Positions 8,722 to 17,987 of a DNA stretch of 64,000 bases are shown piece by piece. Numbering within the stretch: position 1 is the first letter of the stretch; the number at the start of each line of letters is the position of its first letter. This DNA is from Mesorhizobium mediterraneum (lineage in GTDB: Bacteria > Pseudomonadota > Alphaproteobacteria > Rhizobiales > Rhizobiaceae), in NCBI RefSeq assembly GCF_002284565.1, contig NZ_NPKI01000032.1, forward strand, positions 248,390 to 312,389, given 5' to 3'. The position numbers and the translations under genes are program-made. The notes below the pieces were generated by a model. That model saw only the letters and a list, made by a program, of their open reading frames with translations, was not told the DNA's origin and did not search any database.

Positions 8722-9189
8722 ATGGAAATCCGTGAGACACCGACCGCCGAAGCCGGCATGCTGATCCGGCGGCCGGTCGCAGAAATGTTCGAAGCCATCG
8801 TCGATCCGGCGATCACGACGAAATTCTGGTTCACTCATGGCAGCGGCAGGCTGGACAGCGGCAAGGAGGTTCGCTGGGAATGGCGCATGTACGGCGTCTC
8901 GACGCCGGTCACGGTCAGCGAATTCGTCAGGAACGAAAAGATCGTCATGCAATGGAGCGATCCGCCGACCACGGTGGTCTGGACCTTTACCGAGATGCCC
9001 GGCGGCACGACCTTCGTCGAAGTTCGCAATTTCGGCTTTGCCGGCAGTGCCGACGAGCAGGTCAAGCAGGCGATCGGCTCGACCGATGGCTTCGCGTTGG
9101 TGCTCGCCGGCGCCAAGGCGTGGCTGGAGCAAGGCCTGACGCTTGGCCTGATCGGCGACCGTCACCCGAAGGGGGTGCCTGCGAGTTAA
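8722..9189 (+). CDS. SRPBCC domain protein, second copy in operon
   Basis: This 155-residue SRPBCC/AHSA1-like protein has the strand-helix start EAGMLIRRPVAEMFEAIVDP and the core pattern WRMYG...VVWTF. It shares the fold but only modest identity with the first SRPBCC protein of the operon. ATG 8722 follows AGGAGG at good spacing. The ArsR-SRPBCC-VOC-SRPBCC set suggests a small inducible ligand-binding or detoxification module, but no substrate can be named. Confidence 0.83.
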   Translation: MEIRETPTAEAGMLIRRPVAEMFEAIVDPAITTKFWFTHGSGRLDSGKEVRWEWRMYGVSTPVTVSEFVRNEKIVMQWSDPPTTVVWTFTEMPGGTTFVEVRNFGFAGSADEQVKQAIGSTDGFALVLAGAKAWLEQGLTLGLIGDRHPKGVPAS

Positions 9190-9218
9190 AACGCACCGGC
9201 GTCCCTAAGCGCCCGATC

Positions 9219-9983
9219 TCAGTGCCCGCCAGCCTTTGCCTTCCTCCGGCGTCGCGCCAGCATGTTGAGACCCTCGACAAGGGCGGAAAAACCCATGGCG
9301 GCGTAGATGTAGCCCTTCGGCACATGGAAGCCCATGCCGTCGGCGATCAGCGTCATGCCGATCATCAGCAGGAAGCTGAGCGCCAGCATGACGATGCTGG
9401 GGTTCTTGGCGATGAAGTCGGCGAGCGGCCCGGCCGCCAGCATCATCACGGTGACCGCCACAATGACGGCGATGTACATGATGGCAATCTCGTCCGTCAT
9501 GCCGACCGCGGTGATGATCGAATCGATCGAGAAGACGAGGTCGAGCAGCAGGATCTGGAAAATCGCGCCGGCCAGTGAAAGCTGCAGCGTCTGGCCCATC
9601 ATCGTGTCCTGATGATCCTCGAGATCGACCGTGTGGTGGATCTCCTTGGTCGCCTTCCAGACGAGGAACAGGCCGCCAGCGATCAGGATCAGGTCGCGCC
9701 AGGAAAAACCATGGCCGAAAGCGGTGAATACCGGCGCCGTCAACTGGACGATGATCGAGATGGTGGCAAGCAGCACCAGCCGCATGATCAGCGCGGCAGA
9801 AATGCCGAGCCGCCGGGCGCGGGCCCGTTGTGCCTCCGGCAGTTTGTTGGTCAAGATCGAGATGAAGATCAGATTGTCGATGCCGAGCACGACCTCCAGC
9901 ACGATCAGCGTCAGCAACGCGACCCATGCGGTCGGATCGGAGACAAAAGCGAAATGTGGCGCCAGGAATTCGATGAGCTGCAT
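9219..9983 (-). CDS. TerC family integral membrane protein
   Basis: This 254-residue protein has seven to eight membrane segments and the TerC signatures LEVVLGIDNLIFISI near residue 30 and LDLVFSIDSIITAVGM near 140. The paired acidic residues in GIDN and SIDS suit metal-ion transport; relatives include Alx and YkoY manganese exporters and tellurite-resistance TerC. It is monocistronic. Manganese efflux is the most likely role by family knowledge, not shown here. Confidence 0.92.
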   Translation of the reverse strand: MQLIEFLAPHFAFVSDPTAWVALLTLIVLEVVLGIDNLIFISILTNKLPEAQRARARRLGISAALIMRLVLLATISIIVQLTAPVFTAFGHGFSWRDLILIAGGLFLVWKATKEIHHTVDLEDHQDTMMGQTLQLSLAGAIFQILLLDLVFSIDSIITAVGMTDEIAIMYIAVIVAVTVMMLAAGPLADFIAKNPSIVMLALSFLLMIGMTLIADGMGFHVPKGYIYAAMGFSALVEGLNMLARRRRKAKAGGH

Positions 9984-10054
9984 GGAGGTCGTCCCCTCTT
10001 ACGATCTAGAGCAGTGTCGCCGGCAGTTAGGTATCGCAGGCGTTGATATCAATA

Positions 10055-10879
10055 TCACGACCAGAAAGATGGCGCCGTTTCCTCGAGCCGCGGCCCGCGA
10101 CGAAACGGCGCAATCCGCTCGGTCAGCCCGCTGCGATCCGAAATGTCGACGCCGACGCCGCACAAAGTCGCCGGGCCGGTCGCCGCCTCGAAGCGTCCTT
10201 TCGGCACCTTCGACAAAAACCGGTTGAGCGGCTCCTCCTTATCCATGCCGAGCGATGAATCATAGTCGCCGCACATGCCGGCGTCGGAGATGTAGCCGGT
10301 GCCGCCATTGAGGATATGATGGTCTCCGGTCGGCTGGTGCGTGTGGGTGCCGACGACCAGGCTGGCGCGACCATCGACGAAATGCGCAAAACACATCTTT
10401 TCAGAGGTCGCCTCGGCATGGAAATCGATGACCACCGCATCGGCCTGCTCGCCGAGCGGACAGGCGGCAAGCTCGCGCTCACCGGCCTGGAATGGATCGT
10501 CGAGTTCGGGATGCATGAACACCCGGCCCATGATGTTGGCGACCAGAACGCGCGCACCGTTCCTGGCGATGTAGACGCCGGAGCCGCGCCCCGGCGTGCC
10601 CTTGGGGAAATTGGACGGACGCAGGAACCGCTCTTCGCGCGGTGCGAAAACCAGTGCGTCGCGCTGGTCCCACACATGGTTGCCGGTGGTGACGACATCG
10701 GCGCCCGCCGAAATCGTCTCGCGAAAGATCTCTTCGGTGATGCCGAAGCCGCCGGCGGCGTTCTCGCCATTGACGATAACGAAGTCGAGTTTGAAATCCG
10801 AGATCAAGCCGGGCAGTTGTTCCCACACCGCCGTACGTCCCGTCTTGCCGACCATATCGCCGAGGAAGAGAAGTCTCAT
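10055..10879 (-). CDS. YmdB-type metallophosphoesterase (TIGR00282 family)
   Basis: This 274-residue protein starts MRLLFLGDMVGKTGR and contains VNGENAAGGFGI, TGNHVWDQ and GTHTHQPTGDHHIL, the metal-binding blocks of this family. Bacillus YmdB hydrolyses 2',3'-cyclic nucleotides and affects biofilm choice; members use a dimetal centre. It lies downstream of the 5-FCL gene on the same strand, a common rhizobial arrangement. Confidence 0.93.
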   Translation of the reverse strand: MRLLFLGDMVGKTGRTAVWEQLPGLISDFKLDFVIVNGENAAGGFGITEEIFRETISAGADVVTTGNHVWDQRDALVFAPREERFLRPSNFPKGTPGRGSGVYIARNGARVLVANIMGRVFMHPELDDPFQAGERELAACPLGEQADAVVIDFHAEATSEKMCFAHFVDGRASLVVGTHTHQPTGDHHILNGGTGYISDAGMCGDYDSSLGMDKEEPLNRFLSKVPKGRFEAATGPATLCGVGVDISDRSGLTERIAPFRRGPRLEETAPSFWS

Positions 10880-10961
10880 CTAAACATGATCCAGAACCAA
10901 AGGTCAGCAAAGCAAAAAACCTGCATGACTTTCGCAAAAGACCATGCGTCCAGGAACTTAT

Positions 10962-11549
10962 CTACAATTTCGGCGCGAACCGGCGCAACCCGCTCTCGGT
11001 GAGTATTTCCGGAATGATCACATCGTGCGGCTCGTCCGGCACCAGCGCCACCTCCTGGCAGTCGAAAGCAATGCCGATCAGCCGGGGCGGTTGCCCCTTG
11101 TCGGCAAGACGTGCAATCGCGCGGTCATAGTAGCCCGCGCCATAGCCGATGCGATGGCCGCGCGCGTCGAAAGCCGCGAGCGGCACCAGCATCACCTGGG
11201 GATCAAGCACCTCCGCCTCCTCGTGCGGTCCGACCGTGCCGAAGCCCATCTCGACCATCGGCGCGCCACGCACCAGTTCGCGAAAAACGATGGTAGTCTT
11301 GTCGAGAATGGCCGGCAGACAAAGCCTTGCCCCATTTTCGCGCAAGGCGAACATCAGCGGCCGGACGTCGACCTCCGAGCGCATCGGCCAGAAGCCGGAG
11401 ACGATCTGGCCCGGCTCTATGGCGATGTTATCCCGCGCCGTCTCGGCCATTTCGAGCGCCGCTTCCACCCGCCAGAACGGATCGAGCGCGTCGCGTCGCC
11501 TGAGCGCTTCGCGTCGCAAATTTTTTTTCAGTTCTTTGGGAGAAATCAT
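10962..11549 (-). CDS. 5-formyltetrahydrofolate cyclo-ligase
   Basis: This 195-residue enzyme converts 5-formyl-THF to 5,10-methenyl-THF using ATP. The family C-terminal motif GYGAGYYDR is present as RIGYGAGYYDRAIARL, along with the MISPKELKKNLRREALRRRD start. An upstream extension to 11660 would run into the 6S RNA gene, so the ATG at 11549 is chosen. The 6S RNA lies just upstream, the same pairing (ssrS-ygfA) seen in many proteobacteria. Confidence 0.92.
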   Translation of the reverse strand: MISPKELKKNLRREALRRRDALDPFWRVEAALEMAETARDNIAIEPGQIVSGFWPMRSEVDVRPLMFALRENGARLCLPAILDKTTIVFRELVRGAPMVEMGFGTVGPHEEAEVLDPQVMLVPLAAFDARGHRIGYGAGYYDRAIARLADKGQPPRLIGIAFDCQEVALVPDEPHDVIIPEILTESGLRRFAPKL

Positions 11550-11649
11550 GGAGCCAAGGTAGAAAAGGTCGGATCTGGTTGAGGTTTTGGGAGCGACGTT
11601 TTCCACCGCATGATCCACCGAAACGCGAGTGAATCCTTTGGGTCGAGTG

Positions 11650-11804
11650 ACGATCCACACAACCGGTGGAGAGAGCGATCCCGGGAACCTACAAAGTAGG
11701 TGGGCGCCGTATGAGAAAACCCACGGGTCTTCCCAGGGACAGCTCCCTAGGGATCATTAAGGCCCCGGGGAAAATGTTCTCCTGCCGGGAAGCGCAGACC
11801 GTCG
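11650..11804 (-). ncRNA. ssrS: 6S RNA
   Basis: The minus strand here carries the conserved alphaproteobacterial 6S blocks: GATCCCTAGGGAGCTG, then the GTGGG...CCCAC hairpin, then the ACCTA-CTTTG-TAGGT hairpin and GTTCCCGGGATCG. This is a regulatory RNA that binds sigma70 RNA polymerase. It lies directly upstream of the 5-FCL gene as in many proteobacteria. TATATT at 11811-11816 is a possible -10 box. Both ends are approximate. Confidence 0.82.
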
Positions 11805-11985
11805 CAACCAATATAGGCCGGCGGTCGGCCAAGCGCCAGAGACACGACCATGTTCGGCGGCTTAATTCGTCACGATGGCCTGCCTGGGAACTGCGTCGGC
11901 ACGAGGTTTTGCCGCGCCCTCGCCGCTGCGCCTTGCACAGGCTGGGCTGTCTCCTTACGGTTGCCATGAAAACTGAGGAGCAAGA

Positions 11986-12825
11986 ATGCGTTTCGAAGGC
12001 ACGGCGGCCTATGTCGCCGACAAGGATCTGATGGTGGCGGTCAACGCGGCGATCGCGCTGGAGCGGCCATTGCTGGTCAAGGGCGAGCCTGGCACCGGCA
12101 AGACTGAACTGGCCAGGCAAGTGTCCGCAGCGCTCGGCCTCGAACTGATCGAATGGCACGTCAAGTCGACCACCAGGGCGCAGCAGGGCCTCTACGAGTA
12201 TGACGCCGTCTCGCGGCTGCGCGACAGCCAGCTCGGCGATATCAGGTTCAACGACATCAGGAACTACATCAAGCGCGGCAAGCTGTGGGACGCCTTCGCC
12301 GCCGACAAGAAGGTGGTGCTTCTGATCGACGAGATCGACAAGGCCGATATCGAATTCCCCAACGATCTGTTGCAGGAACTCGATCGGATGGAGTTCTTCG
12401 TCTACGAGACCGGCGAGACGATTCGCGCCGCGGTGCGCCCGATCGTCATCATCACCTCCAACAACGAGAAGGAACTGCCGGACGCATTCCTGCGCCGCTG
12501 CTTCTTCCACTATATCCGCTTCCCCGACGTCGAGACGCTGCACAGAATAGTCGACGTGCACTATCCCGGTATCAAGCAGAACCTGGTGCGTGCCGCGCTG
12601 ACCCAGTTCTACGAGATCCGCGATGTGCCGGGCCTGAAGAAGAAGCCGTCGACCTCCGAGGCATTGGACTGGATCAGGCTCTTGGTCGCCGACGACATCG
12701 CGCCCGAGGATTTGCGCGCCGACCCAAAGAACGCGCTGCCCAAGCTGCACGGTGCGCTTTTGAAGAACGAACAGGACGTGCATCTGTTCGAGCGACTGGC
12801 TTTCATGGCGCGAAGGCAGGGGTGA
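11986..12825 (+). CDS. MoxR family AAA+ ATPase
   Basis: This 279-residue ATPase has Walker A GEPGTGKT at residues 33-40, Walker B VLLIDEIDKAD at about 111-121 and the sensor region IITSNNEKELPDAFLRRC. MoxR proteins act as chaperones that, with VWA-domain partners, mature metal-containing or multi-subunit enzymes. The start has GAGGAG upstream. The usual adjacent VWA partner is present but 3.9 kb away (16765-17955), with accessory genes between. Confidence 0.94.
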   Translation: MRFEGTAAYVADKDLMVAVNAAIALERPLLVKGEPGTGKTELARQVSAALGLELIEWHVKSTTRAQQGLYEYDAVSRLRDSQLGDIRFNDIRNYIKRGKLWDAFAADKKVVLLIDEIDKADIEFPNDLLQELDRMEFFVYETGETIRAAVRPIVIITSNNEKELPDAFLRRCFFHYIRFPDVETLHRIVDVHYPGIKQNLVRAALTQFYEIRDVPGLKKKPSTSEALDWIRLLVADDIAPEDLRADPKNALPKLHGALLKNEQDVHLFERLAFMARRQG

Positions 12826-12883
12826 GGAACGGTCATCCTGAGCCGCAAGAACTCGGCCTCTGACGCCGAGCTAGAAGGCGTTG

Positions 12884-14452
12884 CTATGAGCGGGCTTCGC
12901 CTGCGCTGTGAGCAGGATGATGGCCTCTTGCCTCCTGTAGCGCGACATTTTTGGGGCCGAAGATGATGAAGCTGATCACGGCAAGAACAAGAACGCCGAT
13001 CCCGCTATAGAGCATGACCCAGCCAAAACCGTTGACCAGGGCGGCATGCACGATGGTGCCGGACGGATCGAGGGTCGCCAGCTTGGGCGAGTGTTGCGAG
13101 AGGCCGTCGAGATTTCCGGCGGCGATCTTTTCCGCCAGCGTCTGCAGTTCATTCGGGTCGAAGGTCGTGCCAAATGCGTCCCGCAGATAAGAAACAATCC
13201 CCTGCGTCAACAGCAGACCCAGCACCGCGATATTGATGGCGAGCGTGATCAAGCGCGCGCTGATATCGATGCCCGAAGCCATGCCGGCACGATCCGGCGA
13301 CACTGAGCCGGTCGTGGTGTTGGTGGTCGGCGAATTGGTCAGGCCGATGCCGATGCCGGCAATCAACGTGCCGGGCAGCATGGTCAGCCAGTTGGCTCCG
13401 TCGAGCCCGGAACCTATCCACATGGCGATAAAACCGATCCCCAGTGTCAGCAACCCGAGCGGGATCGCCACCCGCGCCTGATAGCGGGCGCGCAAGCGCT
13501 CGGCGATCGAGGACATCAGCATCAGGGGAAGCGTGTAGACGAGCAGCAACAGGCCGGTCGTGGTGCTGTCGTAGCCGAGAACTCCCGAAAAATAGATCGG
13601 CAGATAGATGATGAACGGCCAGTAGCTGAAATTCATGCCGATGCCGCCCATGATCGCTCCCGAAAATTGGCGAATGCGGAATACCGAGAAATCGAACATC
13701 GGATAGGGATTGATCTTTTCGGCAACAAGGAACGCGATGAAGGCCAGCACGGCCGCGCTTGTCACACCGATGCGGGCGCCAGAGCCGAGATCGGCCCCTT
13801 GCGTGATCAGATAGGAGAAGCCGAACACCGCAAGCGAGAGCGTCAGGATGCCGGTCCGGTCAAGCTTCTGGGCGTTGCGATCGGATGATTCGGTGACACC
13901 GGCGCCGATGAAGACCAGGGCAAGGATAGCGAGTGGCACGTGGATGAGGAACACCCACTGCCAGCTCGACAGCGTTACGATCAATCCGCCAATGGCGGGA
14001 CCAAAACCAAGCCCGATGCCCGAGACGACGCTCCACGCAACGAAGGCCTTGCCGCGTTCACTGCCGTCTTGGAACTGGTGGGACAGCACCGCCACGCTGC
14101 AAGTGAACATCGCGCCGCCTGCAAGGCCTTGCAGAAAGCGCGCGACGATCAGAAGTGGAGCGCTCGGTGCGAGGCCGCATAGCAGAGAGGCGAAGCCGAA
14201 GGCGACGGTGGTGATCACCATCACGCGTTTGCGGCCGAAACGGTCGGCCAATGTCCCCGTCGCCATCAGCACAGTGGTGCAGGCAATGGTGTAGGCGTTC
14301 ATGATCCATTGCAGATCCTTGAAGTCGGCGGCGAGCACGCTTTCCAGTTTCGGAAGGATCACCGGCACACTGGAGATTTCGAGGCCGAACAGCAGCGAGG
14401 CAAGGCAGGCGCCCGCAAGCGCAACGGTATTTCGGTCAATTTGAAACGTCAT
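12884..14452 (-). CDS. MFS transporter, DHA2 family (14-TM drug:H+ antiporter-like)
   Basis: This 522-residue protein has about 14 hydrophobic segments and the MFS loop motif GTLADRFGRKRVMV after TM2. It resembles the EmrB/QacA drug:proton antiporters of the inner membrane. ATG 14452 (MTFQIDRNTV) is preferred over 14476 because it has a GGAAAG site and matches family starts. It is divergent from a LysR gene that probably controls it. The substrate is unknown; it lies inside the segment that separates MoxR from its VWA partner. Confidence 0.88.
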   Translation of the reverse strand: MTFQIDRNTVALAGACLASLLFGLEISSVPVILPKLESVLAADFKDLQWIMNAYTIACTTVLMATGTLADRFGRKRVMVITTVAFGFASLLCGLAPSAPLLIVARFLQGLAGGAMFTCSVAVLSHQFQDGSERGKAFVAWSVVSGIGLGFGPAIGGLIVTLSSWQWVFLIHVPLAILALVFIGAGVTESSDRNAQKLDRTGILTLSLAVFGFSYLITQGADLGSGARIGVTSAAVLAFIAFLVAEKINPYPMFDFSVFRIRQFSGAIMGGIGMNFSYWPFIIYLPIYFSGVLGYDSTTTGLLLLVYTLPLMLMSSIAERLRARYQARVAIPLGLLTLGIGFIAMWIGSGLDGANWLTMLPGTLIAGIGIGLTNSPTTNTTTGSVSPDRAGMASGIDISARLITLAINIAVLGLLLTQGIVSYLRDAFGTTFDPNELQTLAEKIAAGNLDGLSQHSPKLATLDPSGTIVHAALVNGFGWVMLYSGIGVLVLAVISFIIFGPKNVALQEARGHHPAHSAGEARS

Positions 14453-14584
14453 ATCGATCACTTTCCATCGGAGCATTCACAGGGGCTGCGAGCGGCGCCC
14501 TTCAAACTGCGGCCGACATGACATAGACGAGCCTTGACTATGAAAAAAGGCTATGCGTTTCTATTTCAGAAATGACAAAATGGA

Positions 14585-15457
14585 ATGATGGCAATGGCTA
14601 GCCTTGATGTCGACGCCGTGCGCACCTTCGTCATGGTGGCCGACCTGCAGAGCTTCACCCGGGCAGCTGCCGCGATGGGGAGCACCCAGGCGACGATCAG
14701 CGTCAAGCTGCGCCGGCTCGAAGAAAAGCTCGGCGCGCGTTTGATCGAACGAACCCCGCGCCGTGTGGCTCTATCCGCAAGGGGAGCGGTCTTCCTTCCC
14801 GCGGCCCGTGAATTCCTTGCCGCCCATGAACGCGCCGTCGCGGAGTTTTCCGCAGCGCCGTGTCGGCTTGCTCTCGGTTTTGTCGATCATGTCGCGGGGC
14901 CTAAGCTTTCCACACTGATAGCCCAGCTTCATGCCCATGATCCGTCGCTCGCGCTCAACATAAGGATCGACACCAGCTCCATGCTGGAAGGAGCTTTCGA
15001 TCGCGGCGAGCTCGACGCTGTGATCGTGCACCAGGAAGATGACATCCGACGCGGCGAAGCCCTGTCGCGCACCCACTATGGCTGGTTCGCGGCCCCTGCC
15101 TTCGAATGGCGACCCGGAACGCCATTGCGCCTGGCCCTTTTGAGCACCGTATGCAATTGCCCAGACCGCCTGAGGGCGGTTGAGACGCTGGATAGGGCAG
15201 GCATCGCCTGGAGTGAGGCTTTCGTGGGCGGTGGCGGCGCGGCCGTCAACATCGCGGTATCGGCCGGCTTCGCCATTTCCGCCCTCGCCCACCGTGTCGT
15301 TCCCCCCGGCCTTGTCGACGTGGGCCGCAAACTCGGCCTGCCGCCAATTCCGTCTTCGGAGATCGTTTTGCACTCGCACGCTTTGGCGCCGCGGGCACGA
15401 GAGGCGCTGCGTATGCTCGCGACCGCTTTTCGCGAGTATAATTTGCCAGCAGGATAG
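14585..15457 (+). CDS. LysR family transcriptional regulator
   Basis: This 290-residue regulator has an N-terminal LysR winged helix (about residues 7-65: RTFVMVADLQSFTRAAAAMG) and a C-terminal effector-binding domain. The start is one of the ATGs at 14585 or 14588. It is divergent from the DHA2 exporter with about 130 bases between, the classic arrangement for LysR control of a transporter. The inducer is unknown. Confidence 0.9.
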   Translation: MMAMASLDVDAVRTFVMVADLQSFTRAAAAMGSTQATISVKLRRLEEKLGARLIERTPRRVALSARGAVFLPAAREFLAAHERAVAEFSAAPCRLALGFVDHVAGPKLSTLIAQLHAHDPSLALNIRIDTSSMLEGAFDRGELDAVIVHQEDDIRRGEALSRTHYGWFAAPAFEWRPGTPLRLALLSTVCNCPDRLRAVETLDRAGIAWSEAFVGGGGAAVNIAVSAGFAISALAHRVVPPGLVDVGRKLGLPPIPSSEIVLHSHALAPRAREALRMLATAFREYNLPAG

Positions 15458-15522
15458 GCAAAGATATTCCTGATCCCGATTCTGTTGGATGGATCGGGTT
15501 GCAGACCTCAGAGGGAAATGAA

Positions 15523-15969
15523 ATGACCGAGATCACCGTCCGCCCACTTGCACAATCTGACCATGCCGACTGGCAGCGTCTGTGGACCGCCTACCTCACC
15601 TTTTACGAAACCAAGCTGCCGGAGGACGTCTACGCCGTCACCTGGAAGCGCCTGTTCACGGCAGGCGAGTTCGAGCCGAAAGGTTTCATCGCCACCCTCA
15701 ACGGCAAGGCGGTCGGCCTGACGCACTACCTCTACCATCGCTCCTGCTGGTCCCAGGTAAACAACTGCTATCTCCAAGACCTGTTCGCCGATGCTGATGT
15801 GCGCGGCAAGGGCGTCGGCGCCGCCCTGATCGAGGCGGTGAAGCAGGAAGCCGGCAAGATCGGCGTCAAGAACGTCTACTGGATGACGCACGAAACCAAC
15901 ACCACCGCGCGCAAACTCTACGACCACGTGGCGCGCAGGACCGGTTTCATCGAGTATGATCTGCTGTAA
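15523..15969 (+). CDS. GNAT family N-acetyltransferase
   Basis: This 148-residue protein has the GNAT acetyl-CoA motif as DADVRGKGVGAALIEAVKQE (RxxGxG/A pattern) and ends YDHVARRTGFIEYDLL, as in small-molecule and spermidine-type acetyltransferases. ATG 15523 follows GAGGGA. The stop codon overlaps the start of the next gene (TAATG), so the two are translationally coupled. The substrate is unknown. Confidence 0.9.
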   Translation: MTEITVRPLAQSDHADWQRLWTAYLTFYETKLPEDVYAVTWKRLFTAGEFEPKGFIATLNGKAVGLTHYLYHRSCWSQVNNCYLQDLFADADVRGKGVGAALIEAVKQEAGKIGVKNVYWMTHETNTTARKLYDHVARRTGFIEYDLL

Positions 15970-16760
15970 TGAAATCGCCGGCTCAGCGAGCAAAGCTGAC
16001 TTGGAACGCTGATCGGTTTGAAGCGCTGGAACGCGTCCGTACCGCTTTGCAAGAAAGCGAATTTGAGCCGCTCTATGCCAGCTACATAAGATATCTGGAG
16101 CTGCGTGAACGCGGGCTGAGGAAGCAGTCGTTTTCGCAGCTTGATGTCTTTATTGGTCAAATCATAGCTGACCCGTTTGAAATACGCCTTTCGATAGCCC
16201 AGCATCTCATTGGTGCAATTGAGGGGTCGTGGGACTATTGGCCAGCTCCAGACAACTGGCAGATGCCTGAACAAATGTTGCAGACGCTGATCGGGCCGAT
16301 TTGGTGCGAATGGCGAGAGCGCGAGCCTGCTAATCCCGAGGCTTGGGTCTACAATTTTGGCAATCAATCTCGTGATGTCGATGGCAAGGAAGTCGCGTTT
16401 CTGCTGGAACCATCCCATCCACGCTACCAATACGCTTATCTCAGCCGCCTATGTGGGAAGCTGAATTATGAGCTTCACGAGCTTGAGCACATTGAGACAA
16501 TCCTTTGTGCTCCAGCGTATTTTGGAGAACTGGTTGGTTCGCTTGCCGCTGTTGCAGGGGCGATCGGCGACAACATCGCCGACGAAGTCGTCGAAACGCC
16601 TCCCAAACTGGTCGAACTAGCCAATTTTTATCGCGACCACCACAGTGACCGAGGTACTTTCCTGCAGGAACTTTTACAGCTCGGCCGACAGGATCTTGTC
16701 GATCTCTATTTATTGCCGGCCAAGCGGTGGTTCCGCGTCTTACCATCTCCCTTGGTTTGA
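15969..16760 (+). CDS. Hypothetical protein, helical, accessory
   Basis: I do not recognise this 263-residue protein. It is Trp/Glu-rich and mostly helical, with segments such as WDYWPAPDNWQMPEQML and IWCEWREREPANPEAW, and has no signal peptide or membrane segment. Its DNA is visibly lower in GC than the flanks. It overlaps the GNAT stop by one base and ends 4 bases before the VWA gene's ATG. Its C-terminal end may be a chance read-through into a recombination junction. Transfer is likely, function unknown. Confidence 0.6.
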   Translation: MKSPAQRAKLTWNADRFEALERVRTALQESEFEPLYASYIRYLELRERGLRKQSFSQLDVFIGQIIADPFEIRLSIAQHLIGAIEGSWDYWPAPDNWQMPEQMLQTLIGPIWCEWREREPANPEAWVYNFGNQSRDVDGKEVAFLLEPSHPRYQYAYLSRLCGKLNYELHELEHIETILCAPAYFGELVGSLAAVAGAIGDNIADEVVETPPKLVELANFYRDHHSDRGTFLQELLQLGRQDLVDLYLLPAKRWFRVLPSPLV

Positions 16761-16764
16761 TGCG

Positions 16765-17955
16765 ATGTTCATCCCCTTCTTCCTCGAACTGAAGGCAGCG
16801 CGGGTTCCCGTCTCGCTCCGGGAATATTTGTCGCTGCTGGAAGGACTGGAGGCAGGTCTGGTCGACTATGATGTCGAGGGTTTTTACTATCTCGCCCGCG
16901 CAGCCCTGGTGAAGGACGAGCGCCACATCGACCGTTTCGACCAGGTCTTTTCGCATATCTTCAAGGGGGTCGAAGCGCTGGCGGGCGAAAACGCGGTCGA
17001 CGTCGAAAACATTCCCGAGGAATGGCTGCGCCGGCTTGCCGAAAAGCACCTGACCGATGAGGAGAAAAAGCTGGTCGAGGCGCTCGGCGGTTTCGAAAAG
17101 CTGATGGAAACGCTGAAGCAGCGGCTGGAAGAACAGAAGGGCCGTCACCAGGGCGGCTCGAAATGGATCGGCACCGGCGGCACCTCGCCTTTCGGCGCCT
17201 ATGGCTACAACCCTGAAGGCGTTCGTATCGGCCAGCATGAAAGCCGCAACCGCCGCGCGGTGAAGGTCTGGGACAAGCGCGAATTCAGGAATTTCGACGA
17301 TGCCGTCGAGCTCGGCACCCGCAACATCAAGATCGCGCTGAAGCGCTTGCGCCGCTGGGTGCGCGAAGGCGCCGAGGAGGAGTTCGACCTGCCCGGCACC
17401 ATCCACGCCACGGCTGAACATGGCTATCTCGACGTGCAGACACGGCCCGAGCGGCGCAATGCCGTGAAGCTGCTGATGTTCTTCGATGTCGGCGGCTCGA
17501 TGGACGATCACATCAAAAGCGTCGAAGAGCTGTTTTCGGCTGCCCGCGCCGAATTCCGCCAGCTCGAATATTTCTACTTCCACAACTGCCTTTACGAAGG
17601 CGTGTGGAAAGATAATCGCCGCCGCCATGCGGAGGTGATTCCGACCTTCGACCTCCTCCACAAATACGGTCTGGACTACAAGGTGATCGTCGTCGGCGAT
17701 GCCTCGATGAGCCCTTACGAGATCGCGCATCCCGGCGGCTCGGTCGAGCACTGGAACCCGGAGGCCGGCGTCGTCTGGCTTGGCCGTCTGCTGCAGCAAT
17801 GGCCGAACGCGGTATGGCTCAACCCGGAAAATGAGAAGCACTGGGGCTATACTCATTCGATCGCCATGATCCGCGACATCTTCGGCGGCCGCATGTTTCC
17901 GCTGACGCTCGCAGGGCTCGAAGCCGCGACGAAACAGCTTTCAAGGAAGCACTGA
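16765..17955 (+). CDS. VWA domain-containing protein (CoxE-like)
   Basis: This 396-residue protein begins MFIPFFLELKAARVPVSLREYL, typical of CoxE-like/YehP-type VWA proteins, with a helical N-terminal half and a C-terminal VWA domain. The MIDAS-like motif is DVGGSMDD (residues 241-248), with Gly in place of the first Ser of DxSxS. Such proteins partner with MoxR ATPases. The ATG at 16765 lacks a clear ribosome-binding site and follows the previous stop by 4 bases, suggesting coupling to, or recent fusion with, foreign upstream DNA. Confidence 0.88.
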   Translation: MFIPFFLELKAARVPVSLREYLSLLEGLEAGLVDYDVEGFYYLARAALVKDERHIDRFDQVFSHIFKGVEALAGENAVDVENIPEEWLRRLAEKHLTDEEKKLVEALGGFEKLMETLKQRLEEQKGRHQGGSKWIGTGGTSPFGAYGYNPEGVRIGQHESRNRRAVKVWDKREFRNFDDAVELGTRNIKIALKRLRRWVREGAEEEFDLPGTIHATAEHGYLDVQTRPERRNAVKLLMFFDVGGSMDDHIKSVEELFSAARAEFRQLEYFYFHNCLYEGVWKDNRRRHAEVIPTFDLLHKYGLDYKVIVVGDASMSPYEIAHPGGSVEHWNPEAGVVWLGRLLQQWPNAVWLNPENEKHWGYTHSIAMIRDIFGGRMFPLTLAGLEAATKQLSRKH

Positions 17956-17987
17956 GCGGGCTTTCGGAACGCAAGACGGGAAGACCG

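Noticed and set aside
11689..12783. Long open frame (364 codons) on the minus strand across the 6S RNA and MoxR genes
   Set aside because: It is antisense to a clear MoxR ATPase and crosses the 6S RNA; the protein has no family-like motifs and is rich in residues expected from antisense GC-rich DNA.
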